This document shows, piece after piece, positions 43,101-50,672 of a DNA stretch of 64,000 bases. This DNA comes from Dactylosporangium sp. AC04546 (GTDB lineage: Bacteria; Actinomycetota; Actinomycetes; Mycobacteriales; Micromonosporaceae). The first letter of the stretch is position 1, and each line of letters begins with the position of its first letter. Below the pieces are notes generated by a model that was not told the DNA's origin, did not search any database, and worked only from the letters and a program-made list of their open reading frames with translations. Location: contig NZ_JAHYSG010000023.1 in NCBI RefSeq assembly GCF_022095675.1, positions 56,069-120,068 on the forward strand. Reading direction: 5' to 3'. A program made the position numbers and the translations under genes.

Positions 43101-43889
43101 GACGGCGGTGCGGCGCTGCGCACCCTGCGTGGCGTCCAGCAGGGCGGCGATGAACTGCCGGCGCTCCTCCCGGTCGGCGCAGAGGGTGAACACCTCCTCG
43201 AACTGGTCCACGACCAGCAGCACCCGGGTGTCCGGCGGGCCGGCGGCGAGGGCGTTGCGCACGGCGATGTCCAGGGTGGCCGGATCGGCCGCCAGCTCCT
43301 CGTGCGCGCGTTGCCGGTCGGCGCCGGACAACTTCGTAACCAGGTCGGACAACGCTTCGAGGGGATGCTCGGTCGGCGTCAGCAGCATCGTGCGCCACCG
43401 GCCCGCGAGCCGCGGGTCCGCGGCGACGGCGCCGAGCAGCCCGGCGCGCAGCAGCGAGGACTTTCCGCTGCCGGACGCGCCGTACACGCCGACCAGCGGC
43501 AGCCGGTCGACCTTGGCCAGGAGCCGGTCGACCAGGGCGGAGCGACCGAAGAACCACTCCGCCTGCTCCGGCTGGAAGGCACGCAGTCCCTGGTACGGGC
43601 ATTGCTCCTCGTCCCGTGGCGGTGGCGGCGCCTCGGCCGCCGCCGACCACAGCGCCTGCCACTCGGCGGGATCACCACCGCACGCCGTGGCGTAGGCCAG
43701 CGTCACCTCCAGCGACGGCAGCCGGTCGCCCTTCGCGGCGTCCGCGAGGGTGCTCACCGAATAGTGCGCGCGGCGGGCCAGCACCCGGTAGCTCGGGTTC
43801 CCGGCGCCCTCCCGCAGGCGGCGCAGCTGCCAGGCCAGCCGCTGCACGGGCCCGGCCTGCGGATCGACGGGCTTCTCGGGACGGCCCAC
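40161..43889 (-). CDS. STAND-type NTPase with N-terminal HTH and 14 WD40 repeats
   Basis: The GTG at 43889 (GGAGGGAGAGG just upstream) gives 1242 residues; the frame is open further upstream but without ribosome site. Residues 15-80 form an XRE-like HTH (SYRVLARRAHYSVSTLADAAKG), followed by CPYQGLRAF near 97, typical of this actinobacterial nSTAND class. Walker A GASGSGKS is at 137-144 and VLLVVDQFEEVF near 223 is Walker B. A hydrophobic helix near 575-600 (AGMAGLLVLALLGGGVAV) may anchor it to the membrane. From about 650 to 1225 there are 14 WD40 units, counted by their xWD ends, enough for two seven-bladed propellers. These proteins are presumed signal or conflict sensors; the trigger is unknown. 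Confidence 0.9.
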   Translation of the reverse strand: MGRPEKPVDPQAGPVQRLAWQLRRLREGAGNPSYRVLARRAHYSVSTLADAAKGDRLPSLEVTLAYATACGGDPAEWQALWSAAAEAPPPPRDEEQCPYQGLRAFQPEQAEWFFGRSALVDRLLAKVDRLPLVGVYGASGSGKSSLLRAGLLGAVAADPRLAGRWRTMLLTPTEHPLEALSDLVTKLSGADRQRAHEELAADPATLDIAVRNALAAGPPDTRVLLVVDQFEEVFTLCADREERRQFIAALLDATQGAQRRTAVVLGVRADFLAHLTQYTGLLDALHDEAHLLVGPLTGAELREVVTRPAARAGIGVEPDLLSTLLADAADEPGALPLVSHVLLETWQRRDGAALTLAAYHASGGVRGAIAQTAERVHAGFDAAERQAARRIFLRLTALGDGTEDTRRPIARAELDGVADTAVTARVLDELTEARLVVLGDGTVEVAHEALIRAWPRLHRWLTDDRAGLVAHRRLTDAAHTWASLRRDPGALLRGVQLAAARGLAEDRPGELNDLESAFLRASDALAEAEQLGARRQARLLKRLVAGMAGLLVLALLGGGVAVRQRQDARRQQLAALAEEVSLRARSLLPTDPELAGLLAAEAERLHPGVETRGSVLSAAVAPRRTELNAGGPSVYGVAFNPDHTLLAAAAGDGTVGLWDPVRGTRVATLSGHTGRAAGVAFNGDGTRLASIGIDGAKGSVIVWDTATRQAVSRYEETNPGSSIAFSAGGTLLATATTAGGIAVRDLRTGIRTVFAGQARPVTSLTFSADGKLLASADGHDDPKVWDVAAGTVVAELAAEHVVSVAFGATGHVLASSADDHGVHLWDLAGGHPAPLPPLPLAGRYAWTASAPAGDRIAVADENGAVTVWDHRRGVPLQTFQDRGRTETVSVVLSPDGTFLASAGFNGTIVVHDLAAQPFGGFTAQVKDVKASPDGTLVASAGSDGTVRLWDGTGQPAGTLGGHPDEVQAVAFSPDGHRLATVTRTNLVTIWDLGRRQPVAPPLTANGAGVSTDIAFDATGTVLAAATLGHSLWNVQDLDRPADITARFAQRIVTSLAFTPDGGRLLGASAGGYVNVWDVGTGRQLSRFGTGQSAVQDIAVSPDGTVMATAGDSRTVKLWDVASGQELTTLVGHTAPVQVLAFSRDGRRLASAGDDHTVVVWDLAARRPLVTLTGHGARVRGLAFTAAGALVSGAEDGRIISWSFDVDAARTRLCAGRGLTAQEWATHLPSVPYRPSCGTPADG

Positions 43890-44335
43890 GCCTCTCCCTC
43901 CATGCGCTGCCGGCCGGCCATCGACCGCGATCAAGTATCGATCCACCGGGGCGAGCGCCGCGCGCGGGGTTGCCGGGTTGTCCGGCGTTGTTTGTCCGGC
44001 GCCTGGAGACCTGTCGGTCAAGGCCGCGGCCGTCCACGGTGGAACCGGCCGGCGTCAACGAAGGGACCGGTGATGCGTCGGGGAATTCGCACGATGTGCC
44101 TGACGGCGGTGGCTGGTGGCGCCACGGCCGCGCACGCCGACCAGGGCTGGATCGGCCGGCGCCATCCGCAGCAAGACGGGGGCTGGGGTGATGGCAACGG
44201 ATCGACGACCACGTGCTCACCGGGCACCCTCGTGCAACCGGCCGGCCCCCGTGCGTCACGATGCACGGGGGCGTCGCCACCTGGCGGGTCGCCACCGGGC
44301 CGGCAACGCGCCTCACGCAGCCGGCATCATCCGGC
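43890..44335. other. Intergenic region upstream of the STAND gene
   Basis: No gene is supported. On the minus strand a GATACT -10-like element lies about 45 nt upstream of the STAND start. TTGTCCGGCG-type sequence occurs twice near 43978-44000. A short plus-strand frame from 44073 begins like a signal peptide but continues as low-complexity sequence across a hairpin and antisense to the next gene, so it is not called. Confidence 0.5.
44245..44272 (-). terminator. Hairpin downstream of the minus-strand hypothetical gene
   Basis: Perfect 10-bp stem (44245-44254 with 44263-44272) and 8-nt loop, 64 nt past the stop of the 44336-44779 gene. It is the probable terminator of that gene. Confidence 0.6.
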
Positions 44336-44779
44336 TCAGAAGACGTGCGGCGCGAACGCGCAGGTCCTGCGGTCGGCCTCGGCGGTGGCCAGCCGGATCT
44401 GCTCGGCCAGTTCGGCGTCCGTCACCAGCGCGCCGGACGGGCTCATCGCGTCCATCAGGGCCGGCAGGACGGCCGCCAGCTGCCAGGCCGCGTGCGCGGA
44501 CTCCACGCGGATGTAGGCGCCGACCTCGGAGATGACGTCGTCGCCGAGGGTGGTCCGCACCTGGGTCACCGTCATCGGGGCCTTGTGGACATCCGCCGAG
44601 AGCCAGCTGCTCCGCTGCCCGGCGTCGGCCGCGTCGAGCATACGGACCACGAGCGCCCGGAGCCGGGCGGCTCCCGGGTGCTCCGGGACGAGCGCGTGAC
44701 CGCTGTGGGACAGCCCGAAGATCACCAGGCGGACTTCCGGGTCGTCCAGGAGGTACGTAAATCTCGTGATTTCGGTCAT
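44336..44779 (-). CDS. Hypothetical protein, 147 residues
   Basis: No family is recognised. From ATG 44779 the protein begins MTEITRFTYLLDDPEVRLVIFG and is mostly helical with conserved-looking turns (VTQVRTTLGDDVISEVGAYIR, HAAWQLAAVLPALMDAM). There is no signal peptide or membrane helix. Codon usage has normal high third-position GC. It is divergent from the SDR gene, and the TetR-type palindrome lies in the shared upstream region, so co-regulation is possible. Confidence 0.65.
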   Translation of the reverse strand: MTEITRFTYLLDDPEVRLVIFGLSHSGHALVPEHPGAARLRALVVRMLDAADAGQRSSWLSADVHKAPMTVTQVRTTLGDDVISEVGAYIRVESAHAAWQLAAVLPALMDAMSPSGALVTDAELAEQIRLATAEADRRTCAFAPHVF

Positions 44780-44866
44780 ACCAACCACGGTAGGCCGGTC
44801 AGCGCGCGGAACCCGAACCGTGAACGGCGCCACACCAAGGACGCATGACCTGGATTTGGCGACGAC

Positions 44867-44887
44867 CTGTCGTAATGTTTACGACAG
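44867..44887. promoter_or_regulatory. TetR-type palindromic operator
   Basis: CTGTCGTAA (44867-44875) and TTACGACAG (44879-44887) form a perfect 9-bp inverted repeat with a 3-nt spacer, 22 nt before the SDR start. Size and symmetry fit a TetR-family operator, and a TetR gene is the second gene of this operon, suggesting autoregulation. Confidence 0.75.
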
Positions 44888-44908
44888 ATTGTCGTTAAAG
44901 GCGTGGTG

Positions 44909-45742
44909 ATGCAGCCAGCGTTGATCGTCGTGACCGGAGCCTCCACGGGCATGGGCGCGGCAGCCGCGCGCGAACTGGCCCGCCAGGGATTCCACGTCCT
45001 GGCCGGTGTGCGACGCGATCGCGACGCCGACGCCATCCGATCGGACGGCGTCGAGCCGGTCATCCTCGACATCACCAGGTCCGAGCAGGTGGAGGCCCTC
45101 GCCGCGCGGGTCGCCGGCGACCCGCGCCCGCTGCACGCGCTCGTCAACAACGCCGGCATCCAGGTGAACGGACCGGTCGAAGCGCTGCCGATGGCGCAGT
45201 GGCGGTGGGTGTTCGAGGTCAACCTGTTCGGCCACATCGCCGTCACACAGGCGCTCCTGCCGGCGCTGCTGCGCAGCCAGGGCCGCGTGGTCAACATCAG
45301 CTCGGTCGGCGGCCGGGTCGCCCTGCCCACCTACGGTGCGTACGCCGGCGCGAAGTTCGCCCTGGAAGCGGTCAGCGACTCGCTCCGCCGCGAGATCGCG
45401 CCGCTGGGGGTACAGGTGGTCGTGGTCGAGCCCGGCGGCGTCCGCACGGAGATGGCCACCCGCGGGATCGCGACGGCGAACCAGCTGGCCGCTCAGATGA
45501 CACCGGCCCAGGAGGAGCGCTACAGCGGCCTGGTCCAGGCGATCAACACGCTGATGGCCTCCGGCACAGCGTCGGGCCTGACCGCCGACGCCGCCGCCCG
45601 GGTCATCGCGAAGGCCGTGACGACCCGCCGACCGCGTACCCGGTACACCATCGGCCGGGATGCCGCCTGGATCACCCGCCTGGCCCGGATGCTGCCCGAC
45701 CGCACGCTCGACCGCGTCATCGCCGCCAACCTGGGAGGATGA
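44909..45742 (+). CDS. Short-chain dehydrogenase/reductase
   Basis: ATG 44909 is favoured (AAAGG 7 nt upstream); GTG codons at 44903 and 44906 are in frame. The 277-residue classical SDR has cofactor motif TGASTGMG (9-16), NNAG (80-83), catalytic Ser131/132, Tyr145 and Lys149 (YGAYAGAK), and PGGVRTEM. It reduces or oxidises an unknown carbonyl/alcohol with NAD(P)H. It is co-transcribed with the TetR gene, and an upstream palindrome likely makes it inducible by its own substrate or a toxic compound. Confidence 0.92.
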   Translation: MQPALIVVTGASTGMGAAAARELARQGFHVLAGVRRDRDADAIRSDGVEPVILDITRSEQVEALAARVAGDPRPLHALVNNAGIQVNGPVEALPMAQWRWVFEVNLFGHIAVTQALLPALLRSQGRVVNISSVGGRVALPTYGAYAGAKFALEAVSDSLRREIAPLGVQVVVVEPGGVRTEMATRGIATANQLAAQMTPAQEERYSGLVQAINTLMASGTASGLTADAAARVIAKAVTTRRPRTRYTIGRDAAWITRLARMLPDRTLDRVIAANLGG

Positions 45743-45746
45743 CCGG

Positions 45747-46361
45747 ATGCCACGGATCCGGGGAGCCAGCATCGAGCAGCACCACGAGATGGTGTGGGCC
45801 GGCCTCGCCGAGGCGATGCGGCAGCTGCTGCACGAGCGCGACTACGACTCGATCAACATGGGCCACATCGCGGCCCGGGCCGGGCTCGCCCGCAACACGC
45901 TGTACAACTACGCCAGCGACAAGAGCGCACTGGTCCTGGCACTGACCGAGCGGGCGAGCCGGCCCGCGGTCGCGCGGGTGGCCGCGATCGCCGCGCGGTC
46001 CACCGACCCGGCCGCCCAGCGGATGCGGGAGATCGTCGAGGCGGTCCTGGAGGCGTCCACGGACCAGGCCCTGCACCTGATGTTCCGGCCGGGCTCGGGA
46101 ACGCCGGTCGCCGGGGTGCCGAAGGGGCCGGAGAACCCGTTCCACGCGATCGTGGTCGAGGTCGAGAACGTCGTCCGGGACGGCATCGCGCGCGGCGAGT
46201 TCCGCGACGTCGGCGACGTGCACCTCGCGGTGGAGCTGCTGTCCGGTGCCATGCGCGCGGGCGCCGAACGCATCGGCCGGGACCCGGCCGCCTTCGCGGC
46301 CACGGTCCGCGCGGCGCGGGAGATCATCCTCGCGTCCCTGGCCCGCGGCCCCGGGTCCTGA
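45747..46361 (+). CDS. TetR/AcrR family regulator
   Basis: The protein is 204 residues; ATG 45747 follows GGGAGGA by 7 nt and lies 4 nt after the SDR stop. The N-terminal HTH is clear (YDSINMGHIAARAGLARNTLYNYASDKSALVLALTER); the C-terminal half is the helical ligand/dimer domain. It very probably binds the perfect palindrome upstream of the SDR gene and controls both genes. Ligand unknown. Confidence 0.92.
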   Translation: MPRIRGASIEQHHEMVWAGLAEAMRQLLHERDYDSINMGHIAARAGLARNTLYNYASDKSALVLALTERASRPAVARVAAIAARSTDPAAQRMREIVEAVLEASTDQALHLMFRPGSGTPVAGVPKGPENPFHAIVVEVENVVRDGIARGEFRDVGDVHLAVELLSGAMRAGAERIGRDPAAFAATVRAAREIILASLARGPGS

Positions 46362-46402
46362 CCCCGCGGCCGGAGCGTGGCCCGGCGGTGGCGGGAAAGC
46401 CG

Positions 46403-46430
46403 TTGGCGCCGGTCGGAGCCGCTGCATACC
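46403..46430 (+). promoter_or_regulatory. Candidate promoter for a leaderless gene
   Basis: TTGGCG (46403-46408) and CATACC (46425-46430) are separated by 16 bp. The GTG at 46440 lies 10 nt after the -10 element, so transcription should start at or next to the start codon. There is no Shine-Dalgarno sequence before this GTG. Confidence 0.5.
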
Positions 46431-46439
46431 GTTCACGGT

Positions 46440-47189
46440 GTGGACCGGGACGCCGGCGGAGACCTGCCGACCCTGCGGCAATGGCTGCACGGGATCGATG
46501 ACCACCTGCTGCGCTGGAGCTTCGCCGACCGGCACGACGAGCCGCTGCACCGGTGGTGGCACGATCCGGTGCTCGTCGCGATGGACGAGACCCTCGCGAT
46601 CCTGGAGGCCGCGAAGCCGAGCGGCATCGGTGCGAAACGGCGGTTGTTCCGCACCTTCCGCGGGACGGACCAGCCCGCGATCGAGCCGCTGCTGCCCCTG
46701 CGCGCCGAGCTCGTCGTCGCGTCGCTGCTCGCCGAGGCCGCGCTGCCGTTCCGGTTCAACACCGGCCCCGGCCCCGACCTGCTGGTCGGCACCGGCACGC
46801 CCGAGTTCGGGATCGAGATCAGCTCCCGGACCCCGCGAGGCGTGCGGGACCTCAGCGGCATGCCGGCCCTGGCCAGGTTCGTCGCCGCGCGCGTGCTGCG
46901 CGACGAACGCAAGATCCGGCAGGCACGGGCGCTGCCGACCGTGCTGATCGTGGACCTCAGCGGCTCGGACCTGCCCGACGTGCGGGGCTGGGACACCACG
47001 TTCGACCCGCTGTGGCAGCCGGGCGACACCTACCTGGCGCTCGGCGCGATGCGCTGCATGACCACGGTGCGGACACCGCAGTTGCGCTTCTCCGTCAACC
47101 CCTACGCCGACCAGGCCACGGTCAGCCTCGCCGCCGGCCGCCTGCACGACGTCCCGGCGCTCGCGGACCTCGCACGCCGCCGCCGGTGA
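46440..47189 (+). CDS. Hypothetical protein, possible PD-(D/E)XK nuclease fold
   Basis: No firm family is recognised. From the leaderless-type GTG 46440 the protein has 249 residues; an in-frame GTG at 46377 would add 21 Arg-rich residues and has poor spacing to any ribosome site. The region GPGPDLLVG (P112, D113) followed by FGIEISSR (E126, S128) resembles the PD...(D/E)xK core of restriction-like nucleases, with Ser in place of Lys. A C-terminal VLIVDLSGSDLP strand follows. The function stays open. It lies alone between the TetR gene and the FAD oxidase. Confidence 0.6.
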   Translation: MDRDAGGDLPTLRQWLHGIDDHLLRWSFADRHDEPLHRWWHDPVLVAMDETLAILEAAKPSGIGAKRRLFRTFRGTDQPAIEPLLPLRAELVVASLLAEAALPFRFNTGPGPDLLVGTGTPEFGIEISSRTPRGVRDLSGMPALARFVAARVLRDERKIRQARALPTVLIVDLSGSDLPDVRGWDTTFDPLWQPGDTYLALGAMRCMTTVRTPQLRFSVNPYADQATVSLAAGRLHDVPALADLARRRR

Positions 47190-47300
47190 CCGCAGCCGGC
47201 GCTCGGGGCTGGAGACGCAGGTCACACCCGTCGGGTCTCACAACGGTGCCGGAGCGTTCGTCATGCCTTCGTACGGACCAACGCGCGGAGGGACAGCGAC

Positions 47301-48641
47301 ATGAGCTCAGCACTGGAAGGACTGCGGCGGGAGTTCGGCGGCGACATCGTCGAGCCCGGCGCAGCGGACTACGAGGCCGCCCGTCGCTCGGTGCTGGTGT
47401 CGGGCAGTCCGGGGTACGTGCTACGCCCGAAGGACGTCGGGGACGTCCAGGCCGGCGTCCGGTTCGCGGCCGCGGCCGGGCTGGCGCTGGCGGTGCGCGG
47501 CGGCGGGCACGGGTTCGCGGGGTTCGGCACCAATGACGGCGGCGTCGTGATCGACCTCGGCGGGCTCGCGGACGTCGAGGTCGTCGGCGGCGAGCGGCAC
47601 ATCGTGCGGATCGGTGGCGGCGCCACCTGGGGCCGGGTCGCGGACGTGCTGGGGCCGCACGGCCTGGCGATTTCCTCGGGCGACACCCGGAGCGTCGGGG
47701 TCGGCGGGCTGACGCTGAGCGGTGGCATCGGCTGGAAGGTCCGCAGGTACGGGCTGGCGCTCGACGCCGTGGTGGCCGCGGAGGTGGTCACGGCGGACGG
47801 GGAGGTCGTGCGGGCCGGCGCCGACGAGCACCCGGAGCTGTTCTGGGCGATCCGCGGTGGCGGCGGCAACTTCGGGATCGTGACCGCGTTCGAGTTCGCG
47901 GCGCACCGCACGACCGACGTGCACTTCGGCCGGCTGGCCTTCCCGGCCGCGGAGGCGGCCGCCGTCCTGCAGGGCTGGGCGGAGCACCTGCGCACCGCGC
48001 CCGACGAGCTCACGTCCATCGCCAGCTTCGCCAACCCGTTCGCCGGCGGGCCCGCGGCGCCGGTCGAGATCCAGGTCGCCTTCGACGGCGACGACCCGGC
48101 CGCGGCCGCCCGGGCGATCGACCCGATTCGCGGGCTCGGCACGGTGATCGCGGACGACGTCGCGCTGCGGCCGTACGCGGAGCTCCTCGTCGAGGGCATG
48201 ACCCCGCCGCCGGGCATTCGGATGCTGGCCCGGGGCGCCTTCGTCGACCAGCGGTCGGTGGCCGAGGTACTGCGGATCCTGGCCGAGACCGGCGCGTCGG
48301 CGGGTTCGCCGTTCATCTCCGTCCGCGCGGTCGGCGGCGCGGCGGCCCGGGTACCGGCCGACGCCACCGCCTACGCGCACCGCCGGGCGGAGCTGATGTT
48401 CGTGACCACCACCGTGGGTCCGGAGCCGGTCGTCGAGGCCGCCCGCCCGGCCCTGGAGGTGATCTGGGCGCGGCTCGCGCCGCACGTCGGCGGCGCCTAC
48501 GCGAACTTCCTCTCCTCGGCCACCGAGGAGGACGTCGCGGCCGTCTACCCGGCCGGGACGTACGAGCGGCTCGCCGCGCTCAAGCGCCGGTACGACCCGG
48601 AGAACCTGTTCGCCGGCAACCACAACGTCCGTCCGCGGTGA
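47301..48641 (+). CDS. FAD-binding oxidoreductase of the berberine-bridge enzyme type
   Basis: This 446-residue VAO/PCMH-fold flavoprotein has AVRGGGHGFAGFG with H70 as the probable 8-alpha FAD-linking histidine, then GVGGLTLSGGIGWKVRRYGL, ELFWAIRGGGGNFGIVTAFEF, and the BBE-type C terminus YERLAALKRRYDPENLFAGNHN. The cysteine that makes the second flavin bond in bicovalent members is not seen (GDTRSVGVGG), so a single covalent link is expected. It oxidises an alcohol or sugar with O2. GGAGGGA precedes ATG 47301. Confidence 0.92.
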   Translation: MSSALEGLRREFGGDIVEPGAADYEAARRSVLVSGSPGYVLRPKDVGDVQAGVRFAAAAGLALAVRGGGHGFAGFGTNDGGVVIDLGGLADVEVVGGERHIVRIGGGATWGRVADVLGPHGLAISSGDTRSVGVGGLTLSGGIGWKVRRYGLALDAVVAAEVVTADGEVVRAGADEHPELFWAIRGGGGNFGIVTAFEFAAHRTTDVHFGRLAFPAAEAAAVLQGWAEHLRTAPDELTSIASFANPFAGGPAAPVEIQVAFDGDDPAAAARAIDPIRGLGTVIADDVALRPYAELLVEGMTPPPGIRMLARGAFVDQRSVAEVLRILAETGASAGSPFISVRAVGGAAARVPADATAYAHRRAELMFVTTTVGPEPVVEAARPALEVIWARLAPHVGGAYANFLSSATEEDVAAVYPAGTYERLAALKRRYDPENLFAGNHNVRPR

Positions 48642-48717
48642 CCCCACCGTCACCACGGGGCCGAGCACGGGCTGGCCAGTGGGCACGGTGCCAGCATGCG
48701 GCGGCTGTTCATCTGGC

Positions 48718-48743
48718 TGGACAGGATGAGCGAGGCGGTACCG
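48718..48743 (+). promoter_or_regulatory. Candidate promoter for the LysR gene
   Basis: TGGACA (48718-48723) and TACCGT (48738-48743) are separated by 14 bp, shorter than ideal. The LysR GTG at 48751 starts 7 nt later, giving a leaderless or near-leaderless mRNA; no ribosome site is visible. Confidence 0.4.
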
Positions 48744-48750
48744 TTCCCTG

Positions 48751-49641
48751 GTGGAAATGCGCGAGATCGAGGCGTTTCTCGCGGTCGCCGCCGAACTGCA
48801 CTTCGGGCGGGCCGCGCAGCGGCTGCGCGTGACCACCTCCCATGTCAGCCAGACCATCCGCACCCTGGAGCGGCGCATCGGCGGGCAGCTGCTGGAGCGC
48901 ACCAGCCGCCGGGTCGCGCTCACCCCGCTCGGCCGGCATCTGCGCGAGCAGCTCGAACCGGCGCACGCGCAGCTGCTGGCCGCGATCGCCGCCGCCCGCC
49001 AGCAGGCCGCCGCGCTGCGCGGCGAGCTGCGGATCGGCTACCACAGCATGACCGCCGGCGGCACGTTCGCCGCCGTCGCCGCGCGCTTCGAGGACGAGCA
49101 TCCGGAGTGCGCCGTCAGCCTCATCGAGGTGCCGCTGAAGAACCCGTACGAGCCGCTCAGCCAGGGCGACATCGACATGCTGGTCAGCTGGCGCCCGGTG
49201 GAGGCACCGTCCGGCCTGGTCGTCGGGGCCATCCTGGACAGCCAGCCGCACGTGCTGGCCGTCGCGGCCGAGCATCCGCTGGTCACCGACGGTGAGATCA
49301 GCATCGAGCAGGTGCCGGACTGGCCGCTGACGCACACCGGTGAAGCCATCCACCCGGCGCTGCTGCGCGCGATCGTGCCCGCCACCACTCCGGGCGGACG
49401 CGCCCTGCGCCGTGCCGTCACCTCCCGCAGCCTGCACGACACCGTCCGGCTCGTGGCCACCGGGCGTGCCGTCCACCTGACCGTCGGGGCGTTCAGGACC
49501 TACGGCCTGGACGACCGGGTCACCACGATCGCGGTGCCGGACCTGCCGCCGGTGGACCGGGTGCTGCTGTGGCGGGCCGACGACCGCAGCCCGCAGATGC
49601 GGCAGTTCGCGGCACTGGCGGGCACCCCGATCGATTGTTAA
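48751..49641 (+). CDS. LysR family transcriptional regulator
   Basis: This 296-residue LTTR begins MEMREIEAFLAVAAELHFGRAAQRL with the wHTH in residues 4-63 (VTTSHVSQTIRTLERRIGGQLLERTSRRVALTPLG), then the LTTR hinge helix and the periplasmic-binding-like effector domain (LRIGYHSM, GDIDMLVSWRP). Start GTG 48751 or ATG 48757. It could control the FAD oxidase upstream or the glycan operon that starts 105 bp downstream on the same strand; neither is shown by an obvious T-N11-A site. Confidence 0.92.
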   Translation: MEMREIEAFLAVAAELHFGRAAQRLRVTTSHVSQTIRTLERRIGGQLLERTSRRVALTPLGRHLREQLEPAHAQLLAAIAAARQQAAALRGELRIGYHSMTAGGTFAAVAARFEDEHPECAVSLIEVPLKNPYEPLSQGDIDMLVSWRPVEAPSGLVVGAILDSQPHVLAVAAEHPLVTDGEISIEQVPDWPLTHTGEAIHPALLRAIVPATTPGGRALRRAVTSRSLHDTVRLVATGRAVHLTVGAFRTYGLDDRVTTIAVPDLPPVDRVLLWRADDRSPQMRQFAALAGTPIDC

Positions 49642-49746
49642 GTGGCAGTGAACGATCGTGTAGCGAACCGGCGTTGATCTCCATCCCCTCCCGCCCCGAA
49701 GGTGTGAGGACACCGCATTACGGCGGTGTTAACGGCTGGAGGGTTC

Positions 49747-50658
49747 GTGAAGCACCTGCTCGGTGGCCTGGTGGTGCCGCTGGTCACGCCGATGGCACGC
49801 CCCGGCGTGCCCTCCGCGGAGGCTGCCGCGCCGCTGCTGCGCGCGATGGCCGCCGCCGGGGTGCGCCGGCTGATGCTGCTCGGCAGCAACGGCGAGGGGC
49901 CGCTGGTGCGCGCCGACCGGATCCCCGGCTACGTCGCCGCCATCGCCGAGCGCTGGCGTGACCTGGTCGACAACCCCGTCGTGCTGGTCAACGTCACCGC
50001 CGCCGGCACCGACGAGGTTCGCCGGCGCGCCGAGGACGTCAGCGGCCGCGGCGCCGACGCGCTGGTGCTCAGCCCGCCGACGTACTTCCGCCATCGCGCC
50101 GACGAGGTCGTCGCCCATTACGCGGCCCTCGCCGGGCACGGCCTGCCGGTCGTGGCCTACAACGCCCCCCGGTACGCCACCCCGCTCACCGCGGCCAGCA
50201 TCGACGGCCTCGTCACGCTGCCGCACGTCGTCGGGGTCAAGGACTCCTCCGGCGACCCGGCACTGCTGAACCACCTCATCGCCGCGGCCGGGCGCCGCCC
50301 CGACTTCACCGTCAGCCAGGGCGACGAGCGCGGCCTCGCGGCGGCGCTGCGGGCCGGCGCCGGCGGCATCGTGCCCGGCACCGCCAACCTCGCCCCCGGC
50401 CTCGCCGTCGGCATGGTCGCCGCCCGCGAGGCCGGCGACCTCGCCGAACTGGACCGGCTGCAGGAGCTGACCACCGACCTCACGCATCTGCACCAGATCC
50501 GCCCCGGCGTCCCGGCGGTCAAGGCACTGCTGCACCGCTGGGAGTTGTGCCCGCCGTACGTCGCCCCGCCGCTGACGCCCTGCACCCCGCAGGAGACCCG
50601 CGCCCTCGCCGACGCGGTGCGGCTGCTGCGCCCCCACCTTCTCGACCCCACCGCCTGA
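49747..50658 (+). CDS. Dihydrodipicolinate synthase / N-acetylneuraminate lyase family protein
   Basis: This 303-residue class I aldolase has LVVPLVTPM, the GSNGEG loop near residue 41, Tyr in VVAYNAPRY near residue 135, and the Schiff-base lysine in VVGVKDSSGD near residue 160. GTG 49747 is preceded by GGAGGG. Lying directly before a sialidase-like gene, it may act as a sialic-acid or related 2-keto-acid lyase rather than DapA, but the NanA-specific residues are not clear by eye. It is the first gene of the glycan-use operon. Confidence 0.88.
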   Translation: MKHLLGGLVVPLVTPMARPGVPSAEAAAPLLRAMAAAGVRRLMLLGSNGEGPLVRADRIPGYVAAIAERWRDLVDNPVVLVNVTAAGTDEVRRRAEDVSGRGADALVLSPPTYFRHRADEVVAHYAALAGHGLPVVAYNAPRYATPLTAASIDGLVTLPHVVGVKDSSGDPALLNHLIAAAGRRPDFTVSQGDERGLAAALRAGAGGIVPGTANLAPGLAVGMVAAREAGDLAELDRLQELTTDLTHLHQIRPGVPAVKALLHRWELCPPYVAPPLTPCTPQETRALADAVRLLRPHLLDPTA

Positions 50659-50672
50659 TGGGAGTACCCCGC

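Noticed and set aside
43890..44021. 44-residue N-terminal extension of the STAND protein
   Set aside because: Sequence is low-complexity and lacks a ribosome site; GTG 43889 has GGAGGGAGAGG directly upstream.
40803..44516. Very long plus-strand open frames opposite the STAND gene
   Set aside because: They are antisense shadows caused by high GC; composition is Arg/Ala/Pro-rich without domains, while the minus strand gives clear HTH, NTPase and WD40 motifs.
44073..44516. Plus-strand small gene starting MRRGIRTMCLTAVAGG with a signal-like N-terminus
   Set aside because: The frame runs through a terminator-like hairpin and antisense into the 44336-44779 gene, with a poor ribosome site; the later half is low-complexity.
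46377..46439. Upstream GTG start for the 46440-47189 gene
   Set aside because: Ribosome-site spacing is poor and the extra 21 residues are Arg/Trp-rich; the promoter pattern favours a leaderless start at 46440.
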